64,000 nt of DNA from NCBI RefSeq assembly GCF_000003815.2, contig NC_049988.1, forward strand, positions 5,028,720 through 5,092,719. The letters run 5' to 3'. The notes below the pieces were generated by a model. That model worked only from the letters and a program-made list of their open reading frames with translations, was not told the origin of the DNA and made no database searches. Positions 45,701 through 52,739 of the stretch are shown here, one piece after another. Made by a program: the position numbers and the translations under genes. Every line of letters starts with the position of its first letter. The first letter of the stretch is position 1. The DNA is from Branchiostoma floridae (Eukaryota > Chordata > Leptocardii > Amphioxiformes > Branchiostomatidae).

Positions 45701-48306
45701 CCCGCTGTTGTAATGTTATGGTTTGATTCACATGTTTATGTAGATTGCCATGGATTTCCTTACGTCAGCTGGAGTTCACAGTTGTAACTTGTATAAAGAA
45801 ACTACTCCCAACACACAGTACAAATGTCTATTTGTACCACACTGAAAACATTACAGCCCTTAAAATATAAATGCAGTAAAATGTAAATGAAGTACATTGT
45901 ATAATCATCCATCCATTCACCTCCAATCATAAAGGGACATTTGGTATTGATCATATTCATAAATAATAAAGAAATGGATCAAATGAGGAGCCTTACTTAG
46001 TTGTTGGTATGTCTACACCTTCAAGTTGATAATCACAGTATAATATAGTCCCAGCATGTACTTAAACTTGTTCATGTTCAGGTCTGCTTTCAGATCCAGA
46101 GGATCAGGTCCAGGGGGTGAACGATTATATTAGATGTGTGGCTAAAACATATATACACATTTTTTGGGTTACCTGTTGGCATAAACATTACATGCAATTT
46201 GAAAAAAAATATCAGTAATTAATACAGCAATGTTTCTTCTTTTTTCTAGTGCAGACTTGACAATTGAGAATCTGGTCTTTTTAGGTGGTTTACAATATAA
46301 TGGGCCACTCCAGACACCAACACCATAAGCCCCGCCCCCGTTTTAATTTCAAACACCTCAGTGAAAAACGGCGAGAGTTGGACAAAATTGGCCGCCGCCA
46401 CAACGTAGCTATCAATACTGATTAACTTGGGTTTAGCTTTATGGGCCCTGAAATCCTCATAGAACTAGCCAAAGAAAAATGCTATATGCCTTCTTTCTTG
46501 ATTCACTGATTGCAGTCGTTTGAGGAGTGTAGTCGTGGTAAGGGCATTATAATTTGAGTCATACTGATAGCGGGAGGCCCTGCATGGCACTACCTTCTTG
46601 GTTGGCAGGAGTGTCCGGTTTCTGAAATGCAGTCGATGCACGTGTATACTAGTATAGCAGGATGCATGTATCTGTGACAGGTTTTCCACTGCATTTTGTT
46701 GCATGCATGGCCGTTGCATACATGCCCAGGAGAAGAACGAAATGAAGAAAGTAGTTTGGGCACTCTTGTACCACATACCAACTGTAGGGCCCTACTGCAA
46801 AGTCAGCTTGTGCAGAGTCTCCTATACCGTATATGTACCCTGCTTCACACGTGCATCCTGCCCACCAACTAAGTAACTTGCTATGCTATCCTTCCCAAAA
46901 CAACTGTACTCCATCAGAGTAATTTTCAGCAAAGAAGGCATAGCATTTTTCTTTGGCCATTTCTGCATGCCCCAATAGGGCCGTATTTGACCAAGGTGTT
47001 CAGAATAGAACAGGGCATTCTATTTGATCGATATGGCATTTGACTGGACTACATGTACTCTACTTCCATTCTGAACCTAAACATTTTTTACACGTTTAGT
47101 GTACAGGTATGCAGCGCTACCTTGATTACCAGTACTAGTGCACAATACTCCCAGTTGGTATTCCCTCCATAGTACTAGTGATGTTGTGGTTTACCCCTAA
47201 AGCATCCCGCCAACAGTATTTATTATGTCACACGCTCGTAACAATGTTTCTGCCTCGACGCTCACCTTCTGCCAGTGATAATAAACGAGGCACCTTGCCA
47301 GCAGTGCTGGTAGCGGTGCCATAATTTCGTGATTAACTTACGGGCGGGCCGCCGGCATGACACCAGCGTCTGCACGCATCCTTTTTCCATTTACCACCAC
47401 TTCTGCTCTGTAACCAAAACAACCTGACTGGGAGAAGAGCACGCCCATTATGCTGAATTGCAGCCATATATTTATGAAAGAAATGATCACAATCTTCACA
47501 TGGTGGAGTCAGAAGGACTTAGCTCAGCACTTAGCCTAGCATGGTTTATCGTACACGGAACCATTTGTTACTACTTTAAGTACCCCAGTAGCTATCTCCA
47601 AACCAACAGTGGAGAATGAAACTGCGGATTCAGCGGCAATATTTATTATTCAGTGGCAACATACCCTTGACTGCCCAGACAATTAAATCGACTTCAATGA
47701 AGTAAAACGTTACAAACAACAATATTGATGTAAACTATCACGCATTAACAGCTCACTATGGAGTTATTCAAATATTTAGAAAATAATGTTAGTATTCTAT
47801 TCTATTATAGAAAAGTCTGCTTTACACCTGCAATAACTCTTGCGTTACCAGTTTGGGTATATCGTGTTTGACAGCATTTCATGTTTGTGATCTAGTGTGT
47901 GTGGTGGGGGGTGGCGGTGTTGATGTAGCCTGTCAATTTCATAGAATGATTGACAGATTGCTGAAGGGTTGATTGACAGCTGTGAAGGACAAGAACATTT
48001 TGTTTCATTACCTCTCACTTTAATGATAGTTGTGGATATAGATGCAGCATGGCCTGTCTACTAGTACATAACAGAATGATAGGCTTTAGAAGGTAGCTGT
48101 AGATTTGACAGTTGTGACAAACCAGAACACTACTTACCGACACTGAGGATGCTGTTGATGCCTTTCTTGATGGGTCCTGGTCCAGGTTTTCCTTTTTCAC
48201 ACTGAGTGTCGCACTCGGAGTAATACAGTATCAACATCACGTCCAGCATGAACCAAACCATCGACGTGGCCACAATCACCTTACAGTAAGCTAATCTTCG
48301 AGCCAT
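12608..48306 (-). CDS. GALNT1: Polypeptide N-acetylgalactosaminyltransferase, GALNT1/GALNT13 type (11 exons, complete)
   Basis: Golgi type II membrane enzyme that transfers GalNAc from UDP-GalNAc to Ser/Thr and starts mucin-type O-glycosylation. Eleven exons join in phase to 573 codons plus TAG (human GALNT1 is 559). Seen: short cytosolic MARR; signal-anchor about 7-29; stem with GPGEMGK and [20 protein letters not shown] catalytic domain with [10 protein letters not shown] (127-136), LVDDASE (160-166), the Mn-binding DAH (Asp220, His222), [15 protein letters not shown], the Gal/GalNAc-T motif [12 protein letters not shown] (325-336) and SHVGHVF with the third metal-ligand His (355); then a ricin-type lectin domain with CID/CLD at 453, 493 and 534 and QxW at 515 and 558. 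All catalytic residues are intact. It is equally close to GALNT1 and GALNT13, so it may be their pre-duplication homologue (inference). Confidence 0.96.
12764..13590 (-). other. GALNT intron 10
   Basis: Contains a partial copy (about 12822-12975) of the CCACACCAATTTAATTTGTTGC element that is complete at 15293-15663. No exon is seen in the remainder. Confidence 0.6.
13591..13725 (-). CDS. GALNT1: GALNT exon 10
   Basis: 45 codons, phase 0 at both ends; acceptor gtttccag, donor AAA|gtaggt. It encodes [20 protein letters not shown] through [14 protein letters not shown]: the second ricin-type repeat with CLD and QLW. Confidence 0.95.
14690..15020. mobile_element. hAT-type MITE with 8-bp target duplication
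   Basis: 331 bp with inverted ends CAGGGCTCTAGCCAGC and GCTGGCTAGAGCCCTG, flanked by perfect 8-bp direct repeats AGTTAGAG at 14682-14689 and 15021-15028. CAGGG-type ends plus an 8-bp duplication are diagnostic of hAT elements. No coding capacity, so it is non-autonomous. Confidence 0.93.
15293..15663. mobile_element. TIR MITE (GGCCACACCA family)
   Basis: Inverted ends GGCCACACCAGTTTAATTTG and AATTTAATTTGTTGC in reverse complement, with CTTCTCGGATTTG / AATTCGAGAAG following inside. The right flank is TTAA (15664-15667) and the left is GTAA (15289-15292), a probable decayed TTAA duplication. A partial second copy lies at 12822-12975. Confidence 0.75.
19086..19488. mobile_element. hAT-type MITE (TAGGGGTGGG family)
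   Basis: Inverted ends TAGGGGTGGGTACTGG and GGTACAGTTCCCAACCCTA. Flanked by 8-bp direct repeats CACCCACA at 19078-19085 and 19489-19496, although six bases (TACATG) lie between the left repeat and the TAGGGG terminus. Same family and orientation as 24491-25013. Confidence 0.83.
21011..21109 (-). CDS. GALNT1: GALNT exon 9
   Basis: 33 codons, phase 0 both ends; acceptor tcttttcag, donor CAG|gtaggt. It encodes [20 protein letters not shown] and [13 protein letters not shown], the first lectin repeat. Confidence 0.96.
21345..21465 (-). repeat. tRNA-derived SINE-like sequence
   Basis: Read on the minus strand it has an A-box-like TAGCTCAACTGGTA and a B-box-like GGTTCAATCC about 80 nt apart, the spacing broadened by a TATATA run. 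Stems are too poor for a functional tRNA, so a SINE head or tRNA pseudogene is preferred. Confidence 0.5.
21516..21877. mobile_element. hAT-type MITE (GCCTGGGTACCATCC family) copy 1
   Basis: Ends AGCCTGGGTACCATCCGG and CCGGATGGTACCCAG are inverted, and 8-bp direct repeats AAGATAGT flank it at 21508-21515 and 21878-21885. Internal sequence (GTGCAGGTCTCCAGACGG, GAAGCGAACATAGGAGCG) recurs reversed at 32256-32685. The right edge lies 84 nt from GALNT exon 8. Confidence 0.88.
21961..22100 (-). CDS. GALNT1: GALNT exon 8
   Basis: Acceptor ttcctgcag, donor GAG|gtcaga; phase 1 to 0. It encodes [20 protein letters not shown] through [18 protein letters not shown] and YHSLGE, the catalytic-lectin linker. 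Confidence 0.95.
22146..22336. mobile_element. Short TIR MITE next to exon 8
   Basis: Inverted ends GTTCACCTTTATCCGTGGGG and CCCCGCGGATAAAGGTGAAC enclose about 130 bp. On the minus strand the element ends about 45 nt before the exon 8 acceptor, so it probably occupies the branch-point neighbourhood. Confidence 0.72.
23408..23972. mobile_element. Mariner-type MITE with TA duplication
   Basis: 565 bp. Ends CAAGGGGTGATCAATA and TATTGATCACCCCTCG continue inward as long inverted repeats (GCCTCACCCAGAAATGATAA / TTATCATTTCTGGGTGAGGC). TA flanks at 23406-23407 and 23973-23974. The end sequence and TA target fit Tc1/mariner. Only a short minus-strand frame (23556-23759) is open, with no DDD/DDE core, so it is non-autonomous. 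Confidence 0.87.
24491..25013. mobile_element. hAT-type MITE (TAGGGGTGGG family), longest copy
   Basis: 523 bp flanked by perfect 8-bp repeats GTCTACAC (24483-24490, 25014-25021). Left end TATATAGGTGTGGGTACTGG, right end GTACACCCAGCCCTA. It contains an internal piece (24575-24645, TATCTGTATCTG then GCCGTTCGGCGTAACACACC) that also occurs reversed at 15739-15795, suggesting a nested insertion. Confidence 0.88.
26130..26510 (+). mobile_element. Possible LINE 3' UTR remnant
   Basis: Ends GTGCAAAATAAAATCAATC after GCCACATGGCTTTTTTCTAC and CCCCTTGCACG. The arrangement resembles 3' ends of CR1/L2-like elements, but no coding part is attached. Confidence 0.4.
26608..26788 (-). CDS. GALNT1: GALNT exon 7
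   Basis: Acceptor acatctag, donor CCAG|gtaata; 181 nt, phase 0 to 1. It encodes [20 protein letters not shown], then [20 protein letters not shown] and the [15 protein letters not shown] end of the catalytic domain. It contains the third Mn-ligand His (355). Confidence 0.96.
26789..27240 (-). other. GALNT intron 6
   Basis: Short AT-rich intron with no recognisable element. Confidence 0.6.
27241..27358 (-). CDS. GALNT1: GALNT exon 6
   Basis: Acceptor cccctaccag, donor AGA|gtaagt. It encodes [20 protein letters not shown] and [18 protein letters not shown], the Gal/GalNAc-T motif that binds the sugar nucleotide. Confidence 0.97.
27522..27612. mobile_element. MITE fragment, TACTGTAAATGCA family
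   Basis: TACTGTAAATGTTCGCAGTAG followed by CACTGCGAACATTTGTCC and the TATGATGCTACCGC end of the family. Internally deleted. Confidence 0.55.
27898..28098 (+). mobile_element. tRNA-derived SINE
   Basis: The head has a strong polymerase III A box (TGGCTTAGTGGG, 27908-27919) and B box (AGTTCGATCCC, 27952-27962), 33 nt apart. It is followed by a non-tRNA body with CTAGTGGACTAGCCCCCTGC and GGCGCGGGAAG. Acceptor and T stems do not pair well, so it is a SINE and not a tRNA gene. It is antisense to GALNT and ends about 12 nt from the exon 5 splice donor. Confidence 0.78.
28111..28281 (-). CDS. GALNT1: GALNT exon 5
   Basis: Acceptor tattgcag, donor CTCAG|gttagt; 171 nt. It encodes [20 protein letters not shown], then [20 protein letters not shown] and RTMPL, almost identical to the vertebrate enzymes. 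Confidence 0.97.
28282..28842 (-). other. GALNT intron 4
   Basis: AT-rich intron. No element recognised. Confidence 0.6.
28843..29062 (-). CDS. GALNT1: GALNT exon 4
   Basis: Acceptor tttttacccccag at 29075-29063, donor GACAG|gtacgt. 220 nt, phase 1 to 2. It encodes [12 protein letters not shown], then [11 protein letters not shown] and [20 protein letters not shown]. Asp220-x-His222 binds Mn2+ and UDP. The first 37 nt of this exon and its acceptor are reiterated upstream in the minisatellite 29026-29598; this copy is the proximal one and the only one continuous with the conserved exon body. Confidence 0.95.
29026..29598. repeat. Minisatellite of splice-acceptor plus exon start (56/57 bp, about 10 copies)
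   Basis: On the minus strand each unit reads TTGTTTTTACCCC(C)AG, then AACATTTAGGGTCTCAGC and TGGAGAGAGGGTTGAGAAG. Unit 1 is the genuine GALNT intron 3/exon 4 junction. Candidate exon-start positions step back from 29062 to 29119 (57 nt) and 29175 (56 nt) and onward. Units carry four or five C before AG, so unit length alternates between 56 and 57. Several distal units have CTAGA for CCAGC and CTAGGG for CTGGGG. Confidence 0.95.
29063..31224 (-). other. GALNT intron 3
   Basis: Begins downstream of exon 3 and ends in the acceptor minisatellite. It also holds GTGTGTCCGTGTGTGTGTCT-type simple repeat next to a reversed piece of the ACCAGGGGGCCC dispersed family (about 30415-30545), a second GT repeat at 30790-30825, and a segment (31020-31110) shared loosely with 49250-49345. 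No exon. Confidence 0.55.
31225..31391 (-). CDS. GALNT1: GALNT exon 3
   Basis: Acceptor ttactgcag, donor AGAG|gtaaga. 167 nt, phase 2 to 1. It encodes [20 protein letters not shown] then [20 protein letters not shown] and [12 protein letters not shown], the start of the GT-A fold. Confidence 0.97.
31392..32015 (-). other. GALNT intron 2
   Basis: No repeat family or exon recognised. Confidence 0.6.
32016..32181 (-). CDS. GALNT1: GALNT exon 2
   Basis: Acceptor tctttccag, donor GAAGG|gtaagt. 166 nt, phase 1 to 2. Encodes the stem: [20 protein letters not shown], a KEKEKNEK charged run, then [20 protein letters not shown] and DVRME. Confidence 0.96.
32256..32685. mobile_element. hAT-type MITE (GCCTGGGTACCATCC family) copy 2
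   Basis: TAGCCTGTGTGCCATCCGG and CCGGATGGTACCCAGGCTA are inverted ends. The interior matches copy 1 in the opposite orientation. No matching target duplication is seen. It starts about 75 nt upstream of the exon 2 acceptor on the minus strand. Confidence 0.8.
34332..34629. mobile_element. CAGGGCTCGAAATAC-family MITE, degraded copy
   Basis: Reverse-complement relative of 35298-35651: starts TCGAAATACCACCTGCATAT and ends TATTCCGAGCCCTG. Multiple CACTGGTGCAGG-like motifs inside. No clear target duplication. Confidence 0.7.
35298..35651. mobile_element. CAGGGCTCGAAATAC-family MITE
   Basis: Ends CAGGGCTCGAAATAC and GTATTTTGAGCCCTG are near-perfect inverted repeats. The interior has TGCACTGGTGCAGGTAACAT and GACCAGTGCAGGTTAGGTGC. 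The flanking 8-mers do not match, so the duplication has decayed or been lost. Confidence 0.8.
35952..36043. mobile_element. MITE fragment, TACTGTAAATGCA family
   Basis: TACTGTACATGCAGAAATGT to ACCACAGCGAACATTTTT; one half of the family unit. It is followed by a segment (36050-36250) loosely repeated at 56320-56490. Confidence 0.55.
37563..38042. repeat. Perfect 240-bp tandem duplication
   Basis: 37563-37802 and 37803-38042 look identical at every base compared. The unit includes TGCTTGGTTATGTACCCAAA and the dispersed motif GTCACATACCAGGGGGCCC, which recurs singly near 38465, 51415 and 57905. Either a very recent duplication or an assembly duplication. Confidence 0.95.
39156..39520. mobile_element. 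CAGGGCTC-family hAT-type MITE with 8-bp duplication
   Basis: 365 bp, same family as 35298-35651. Flanked by perfect direct repeats CCAACACC at 39148-39155 and 39521-39528, which fixes the element limits and the hAT assignment. Confidence 0.9.
42310..42620 (+). repeat. Dispersed repeat shared with 55790-56100
   Basis: Shared landmarks in order: TTTCTTCTTCTTT, GATTCATCTCC, GACGGAATGACATGAAATTT, GGGCCAATACC, TAAAATGAT. Divergence is high. Type unknown: no ends or coding sequence are recognised. Confidence 0.65.
43249..43452. mobile_element. MITE, TACTGTAAATGCA family, copy 3
   Basis: Ends TACTGTAAATGCA and TGCATTTACAGTA are perfect inverted repeats. The interior (GCGGTGGTTTAATGTTCGTG, TTTCATGGCAGTAAGAGAC, CCCGCGAAATTAAATGC) is in the opposite orientation to copies 1 and 2. 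Best-preserved copy. Confidence 0.87.
44375..45559. mobile_element. TTAA-bounded non-autonomous transposon (1.2 kb)
   Basis: TTAA at 44371-44374 and 45560-45563. Inverted ends GACCCTGTTCACATG and CATGTGAACGGGGTC, extended inward by AAGTGAGTTAAACAAGGAAT / its inverted partner. The interior is GC-rich near 44520-44580 (CGCGGCACGCGTCGTG) and contains many AATCGGATT and ATCCAATC repeats. TTAA targets suggest a piggyBac-like mobiliser (inference). No transposase frame. Confidence 0.82.
48138..48306 (-). CDS. GALNT1: GALNT exon 1 (start codon, signal-anchor)
   Basis: ATG at 48306-48304; donor GTCG|gtaagt. It encodes [20 protein letters not shown] then [12 protein letters not shown], matching the vertebrate start MRKFAYCKVVLATSLIW. 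Residues 7-29 form the type II membrane anchor. Ends in phase 1 after SILSV. Confidence 0.95.
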
Positions 48307-49150
48307 TTTGATATTTCTTTCCCGAATACTGAGATAACCAAAAGTAACTGTGACGTTTGTAGGAGAACAGCCGCCCGTTTGCTACCGGAAACGTTGAGAG
48401 AAAGTTTGCGGTGAGAAAGCTCGAATGCCCCGCGGAGAGCTGAGGGTGGGCTCGGTACAACAACTCACCCTCCCGTCACTCTTACAGTACGCACGGCTGG
48501 GCCTCCATCGCGTATAAATACTGAGACGACAAGGTACAGTTTGACGATTCCCAGACTTCCTAGAAACGCCCTCACTTCTCGCAATTTCTGTCTCGTAAAA
48601 ATGGGATCTCTCAAATCCGGAAGAGAAATTCTGGGCGGCCCGCTGGATTACGTTTTGCTGGGATCGAGCCCACACGTTGTTCGGCAAAGCCAGAATAATT
48701 CTCCAGCCAGGGACCCAGTTCTCGGACACCTACGTTCTGATTCACGAGACGTCTTGCAGAATGTTTCCCAACAAAGTGTTCCGCTCATAACAAGTTGACA
48801 AACTTGAAGACTCCCGCCCATACACTTACGAAGTTGCGGTTGTCGCACTACACATTGGGTTCTCTTGCCAGTTGTTTTCGCATAGACCAACCTCCTTACG
48901 AATCGCCAGAGTTAAGACAATACGGCGAGGAAATCTCTCGCTAAGAGTCCTGTCTGATTCTCACTAAGTTCTTCGCATGTTGGCTGAGTTTAGAGGGGTT
49001 TTGTGAGCCCAGCAGAAGAGATTATTTCAGCTTACGTGGCCGGCGGGTGAACTCCTCCAACTTGCAGACAGGAAACAAGATGGCGGAAATGGTCATTAGC
49101 ATATATCCCGGCATGCTCTCTTGCCTTTCAAAAAGATTTCCCGCGAAACT
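48307..49150 (-). promoter_or_regulatory. Presumed GALNT 5' UTR and promoter
   Basis: CpG-richer than its surroundings and directly upstream of the ATG. Motifs seen: TATTTATA (minus, 48520-48513) about 207 nt before the ATG; a YY1-like AAGATGGCGG (49078-49087); an E2F-like palindrome TTTCCCGCGAAA (49137-49148). The transcription start is not determinable by eye. Confidence 0.45.
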
Positions 49151-49531
49151 TCCACGTGTGCAGTGGGGATTTAAACTATAACTGTGAATTTAAATTGGAC
49201 ATTTCCGTTGTGCCATTGGGAAAGGCACTTTAGGCAAATTTCCTCACTTCACTCGGGCTCCTAAAGAAGTGACATGAGTTTTAGCCGCCCGAGCGGCTAG
49301 GTTTGGAATTGCCGGGGCATTTTTTTTTTTAATTTCCGAAGAGGATAAATCAAGAAAGGAATAACGGATTTCATGATTTTCGGAATGTAGGTAGCTTAGA
49401 CCATAAATTACAAAATGAAATATTAATTATGCAAAAAGGACATTTGCATAATTAATCGAAATATGTATTTTTATATATTTTTTCGATGTAGCTCTTGTCC
49501 CTAATTTTGGATTTGTAAGTACATAACATCC
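49151..49531. other. Intergenic
   Basis: Contains a segment (49250-49345, with GAAGTGACATGAGTTTTAG and GGCATTTTTTTTTT) loosely shared with 31026-31100. No gene seen. Confidence 0.45.
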
Positions 49532-49534
49532 CAA

Positions 49535-50270
49535 CTCAGACTCTTTGCTGATGACTGTCTCGTTTACCGCCGCATAGTCCGTGACGAAGACCATTATGCC
49601 CTCCAAACTGACCTAGATAATCTTTGTATGTAACAGTCAGCATCCGTACCTAGGTGTCATTCTCACCCACAATCTTAGGTGGAAGCCACATATCAATGAC
49701 ATTACAGCCAAAGCCAACAGCACCTTGGGGTTTGTCCGACGCAACTTAAGGGGGGCAAGTAAAGAGGTAAGAGCTAAGGCTTACACTTCCCTAGTCCGCC
49801 CTAAGTTAGAATACTCTTCTTCAGTCTGGGACCCCCACAAACTCAAACACGCACAAACAAACTGCCTTGAGGAGAAGCTGGAATCAGTCCAGCGTAGGGC
49901 TGCCAGGTTTGTCACAGGCAACTACAAACAATCAACCAGCAACACATCACTACAACAATCACTTGGCTGGCCTACCCTACCACAGAGAAGACAACAAGCA
50001 CGACTTACACTCATGTACAAGGCAGTCAACAATCTCATTGCAATACCTATCCACAGCATACTTACACAAAACAACAACATTACAAGAGGTCACAACCAGC
50101 GTTTCCACATCTTAACATGCAAAACCGAAACACACAGGGCAAGTTACTTCCCCCGCACAGTTATAGAGTGGAATAGCCTGCCTGAACATCTGGTATATGC
50201 CACTTCCGTAGAACATTTCAAAGCCGGGGTAGCCAAGTATTATGGCTACCCTAGCTCTACCCAGCTGTAA
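49535..50270 (+). pseudogene. LINE reverse transcriptase fragment, internally deleted and frameshifted
   Basis: 49535-49630 encodes LRLFADDCLVYRR, the catalytic FADD block, and ends at TAA. After a deletion and frame change, the segment from about 49640 reads HPYLGVILTHNLRWKPHI and continues open to 50270 with LVRPKLEYSSSVWDPH, LESVQRRAARFVTGNY and FPRTVIEWNSLPEHL, the C-terminal part of CR1/Jockey-like LINE polymerases. Everything upstream of FADD is missing. It is a different family from the 9-10.4 kb copy, whose catalytic block is FVDD. Confidence 0.85.
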
Positions 50271-50507
50271 GACCGAGTTATGCCCTAGCAACTTGTACAG
50301 CACAGCACTGTTATTTTTGTCTGTTGAATGAATACGTTTTTTCACTATTTTTGTCTCACCACCACCGGTTTGCTAAGGCATCCTCACTCCCCTGGGCACA
50401 AAGTCCCGCGCTCATGTATTTTGGGGCTTACCGATTCAACAAAATGACACAGGCAGAGTAGAGGGGAGTTGGTATAAGTAAGCAGATGCATTCTTAATAT
50501 TGTTGTT

Positions 50508-51037
50508 TAGGCCACAGCAAGTAATTTTTATGGATGACATCCGCGCGCTCATTAATTTTCGCCTGATTTCAGAAAAAAAAAACAAGATTTTTTTTCTTCT
50601 TAAGCGTAGGCCGGATAGACGAAAATGGGTAAAGGTTGTGTTGTAACCTAATCATTGAATGTAGAATTGACACTAGAGACTCTGTAGCATTGACTGTAGT
50701 TGCAGAGGTGCAACTTGATAGATAGATGTAAAAGTGGCACAGCTATGGAAGCTATGAGTGTAGTTGCCAACATGGTTAATGATACTAGTCTACCATACTA
50801 GGGTCACTTTAACTACATTGGTGCACTTCTTAAATACAGGAATGAATGTCTTGTTATCTGTGATGCCATATTTTGTCACTTCAAGTCTTGTTACAACATC
50901 TATTTTGAAAATTTGCCATCTTGTTTTTTTTTTGCCCATCTTGTTTTTATTGCCCATCTTGTTTTTTTTCGCCCTATCTTATTATTTTTGCAGTCTGCAG
51001 AGGATGTCATCCATAAAATTTACTTGCTGTGGCCTTA
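50508..51037. mobile_element. TIR element (GGCCACAGCAAGTAA family)
   Basis: GGCCACAGCAAGTAATTTTT and ATGGATGACATCC at the left are inverted at the right (GGATGTCATCCATAAAATTT, ACTTGCTGTGGCC). The right edge touches the 51041 gap. A related right-end fragment (CAGAGGATGTTACCCATGAA, GTGGCCTTACA) lies near 33900-33955. Confidence 0.75.
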
Positions 51038-51040
51038 CAT

Positions 51041-51140
51041 NNNNNNNNNNNNNNNNNNNNNNNNNNNNNNNNNNNNNNNNNNNNNNNNNNNNNNNNNNNN
51101 NNNNNNNNNNNNNNNNNNNNNNNNNNNNNNNNNNNNNNNN
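51041..51140. other. Assembly gap (100 N)
   Basis: Exactly 100 N, the usual placeholder for an unknown gap size. Frames reported across it are meaningless. Confidence 0.99.
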
Positions 51141-52402
51141 GTATGGTTACGTAGGCCTAACACCTAAGGCGCCAACTTGTCTGACCGCCACCTTGACATT
51201 CACTCGCCTGTATGCTTCAACCATGATATATAATCCCCATAACTAGGAAGCCATATATATGACAATATCTAGGCTATATATAGGCTTCGCTACTATTCAA
51301 GGTAAAACATGACGAGTAAAACAGACTCATTCCCATCAGCACATGACTGTATACAAAGCAAGACCATTGGAAAGGACAACATATACAAAAACTGCAGCAG
51401 TTCAAGTAAGGTCACAGACCAGGGGGCCAGAGAGACGCACAGACATACCTCCATTTTTCATGGAGGTAATAAACGTTACTCCGGTCGGAACAAGCATGTC
51501 GGTCGATATGAACATAACAATGTTTTCCGAGGAGAGGGATTTAACCTTAGATTGGATGCTTCGAAACCTAATTGAGCTGTCAACTGCAATTATTGTCAAA
51601 TGTCGTGACTTGAATGGTTTATTCGTGTGTGTATGTGTGTTTTGTTTTTTTTCGTTATAAGAACCCAAGACGGTGGTTTTCAGCGTCCATTTCCCATCCG
51701 CAAGGATTGTTTTGACTCTTTTTGGAGAAAGATCTATGGTTGATTGAGGCTATCGATAAATGGACTTTCACCTTGGGTGAAAACCGTTTCATTTAATGTT
51801 TTGTTTCATCTATTTTATCATTCTGCTTACACGCACTCACGTACACACTAGCAATCCATTCAGGTCAAAGCTCGACATCCACTGAAGGGGATGGGAGTAC
51901 ACGCGTACGCCTTACCCAGCCTTAAAGGTGGGTTTACACTTGCGTATATTTTCAAGTGCGCGTGAGTTCCGCATGAAATTTTGTCAATACGCGGCCGAAC
52001 GCCCAACATTTGGAATTTTTTTGGAATCAATTAAATTGTACGTCGAGCCCATCTGGCGTTTGAATTACGACTTCAGCGTTTTCATTTCGCATGAGATGCG
52101 TATGATTGCAACTGAAATGCGCAACAAAATTTTCCGTAATGCGAATAGATTCGTATGGGGTACGTATGTTGGGCGTTTTCCGGACGCACACAACGTCTAC
52201 CGACCGCATGCCTGACGCACCTGGTGCTAACTGCATTCCAAACGCATTTCAGGTGTGTCAGAGGAACAGTTTGTGTTACATATACTTTTGTTTGCGAGCA
52301 TTGCCAATAGAGTATTTTTGTTAGAGGAACCCTTTGTACTACGTATGTCTTTGTTTGCAGGCAGTGCAAGTAGAACATTGACAAGTAAACAGTGAAGAGG
52401 TT

Positions 52403-52617
52403 NNNNNNNNNNNNNNNNNNNNNNNNNNNNNNNNNNNNNNNNNNNNNNNNNNNNNNNNNNNNNNNNNNNNNNNNNNNNNNNNNNNNNNNNNNNNNNNNNN
52501 NNNNNNNNNNNNNNNNNNNNNNNNNNNNNNNNNNNNNNNNNNNNNNNNNNNNNNNNNNNNNNNNNNNNNNNNNNNNNNNNNNNNNNNNNNNNNNNNNNNN
52601 NNNNNNNNNNNNNNNNN
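52403..52617. other. Assembly gap (215 N) inside element copy 1
   Basis: The equivalent interval in copy 2 (about 59962-60174) is about 213 bp, starting with a T run and continuing ATTCATTTGCGAAGCAGTGA. The gap size therefore looks like a true estimate. Confidence 0.95.
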
Positions 52618-52739
52618 AAATTAAACAATTATGAAACCTTACGCCCTCTTTCAAAGTTGTAATATGTCTCTATATTGCACCTTTATATCATGCGGTTCTA
52701 CACACACAAAAAAGTGCCATTATCAGCAAATTAAGTCAA

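Larger units (their letters stand above)
32182..48137 (-). other. GALNT intron 1 (16 kb)
   Basis: Large first intron carrying the elements listed at 32256-32685, 34332-34629, 35298-35651, 35952-36043, 37563-38042, 39156-39520, 42310-42620, 43249-43452 and 44375-45559. Near 40000-40100 is a piece with GCCTCGAAATTCATTTTTTG resembling the CAGGGCTCGAAATAC ends. Stretches 36300-37560, 40110-42300 and 45565-48137 show no supported gene or element. Confidence 0.5.

Noticed and set aside
48382-48890. Overlapping open frames in both strands upstream of the GALNT ATG
   Set aside because: GC-richer promoter DNA has fewer stops by chance. No conserved domain, and the strands contradict each other.
51928-52324. 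Frames in the CGTACG-rich arms of the 2-kb element, also open at 59512-59932
   Set aside because: They recur because the element is repeated. No similarity to transposases or other proteins and no consistent start.
50764-52654. Open frames crossing N runs
   Set aside because: Their length comes from undefined bases at the two gaps.
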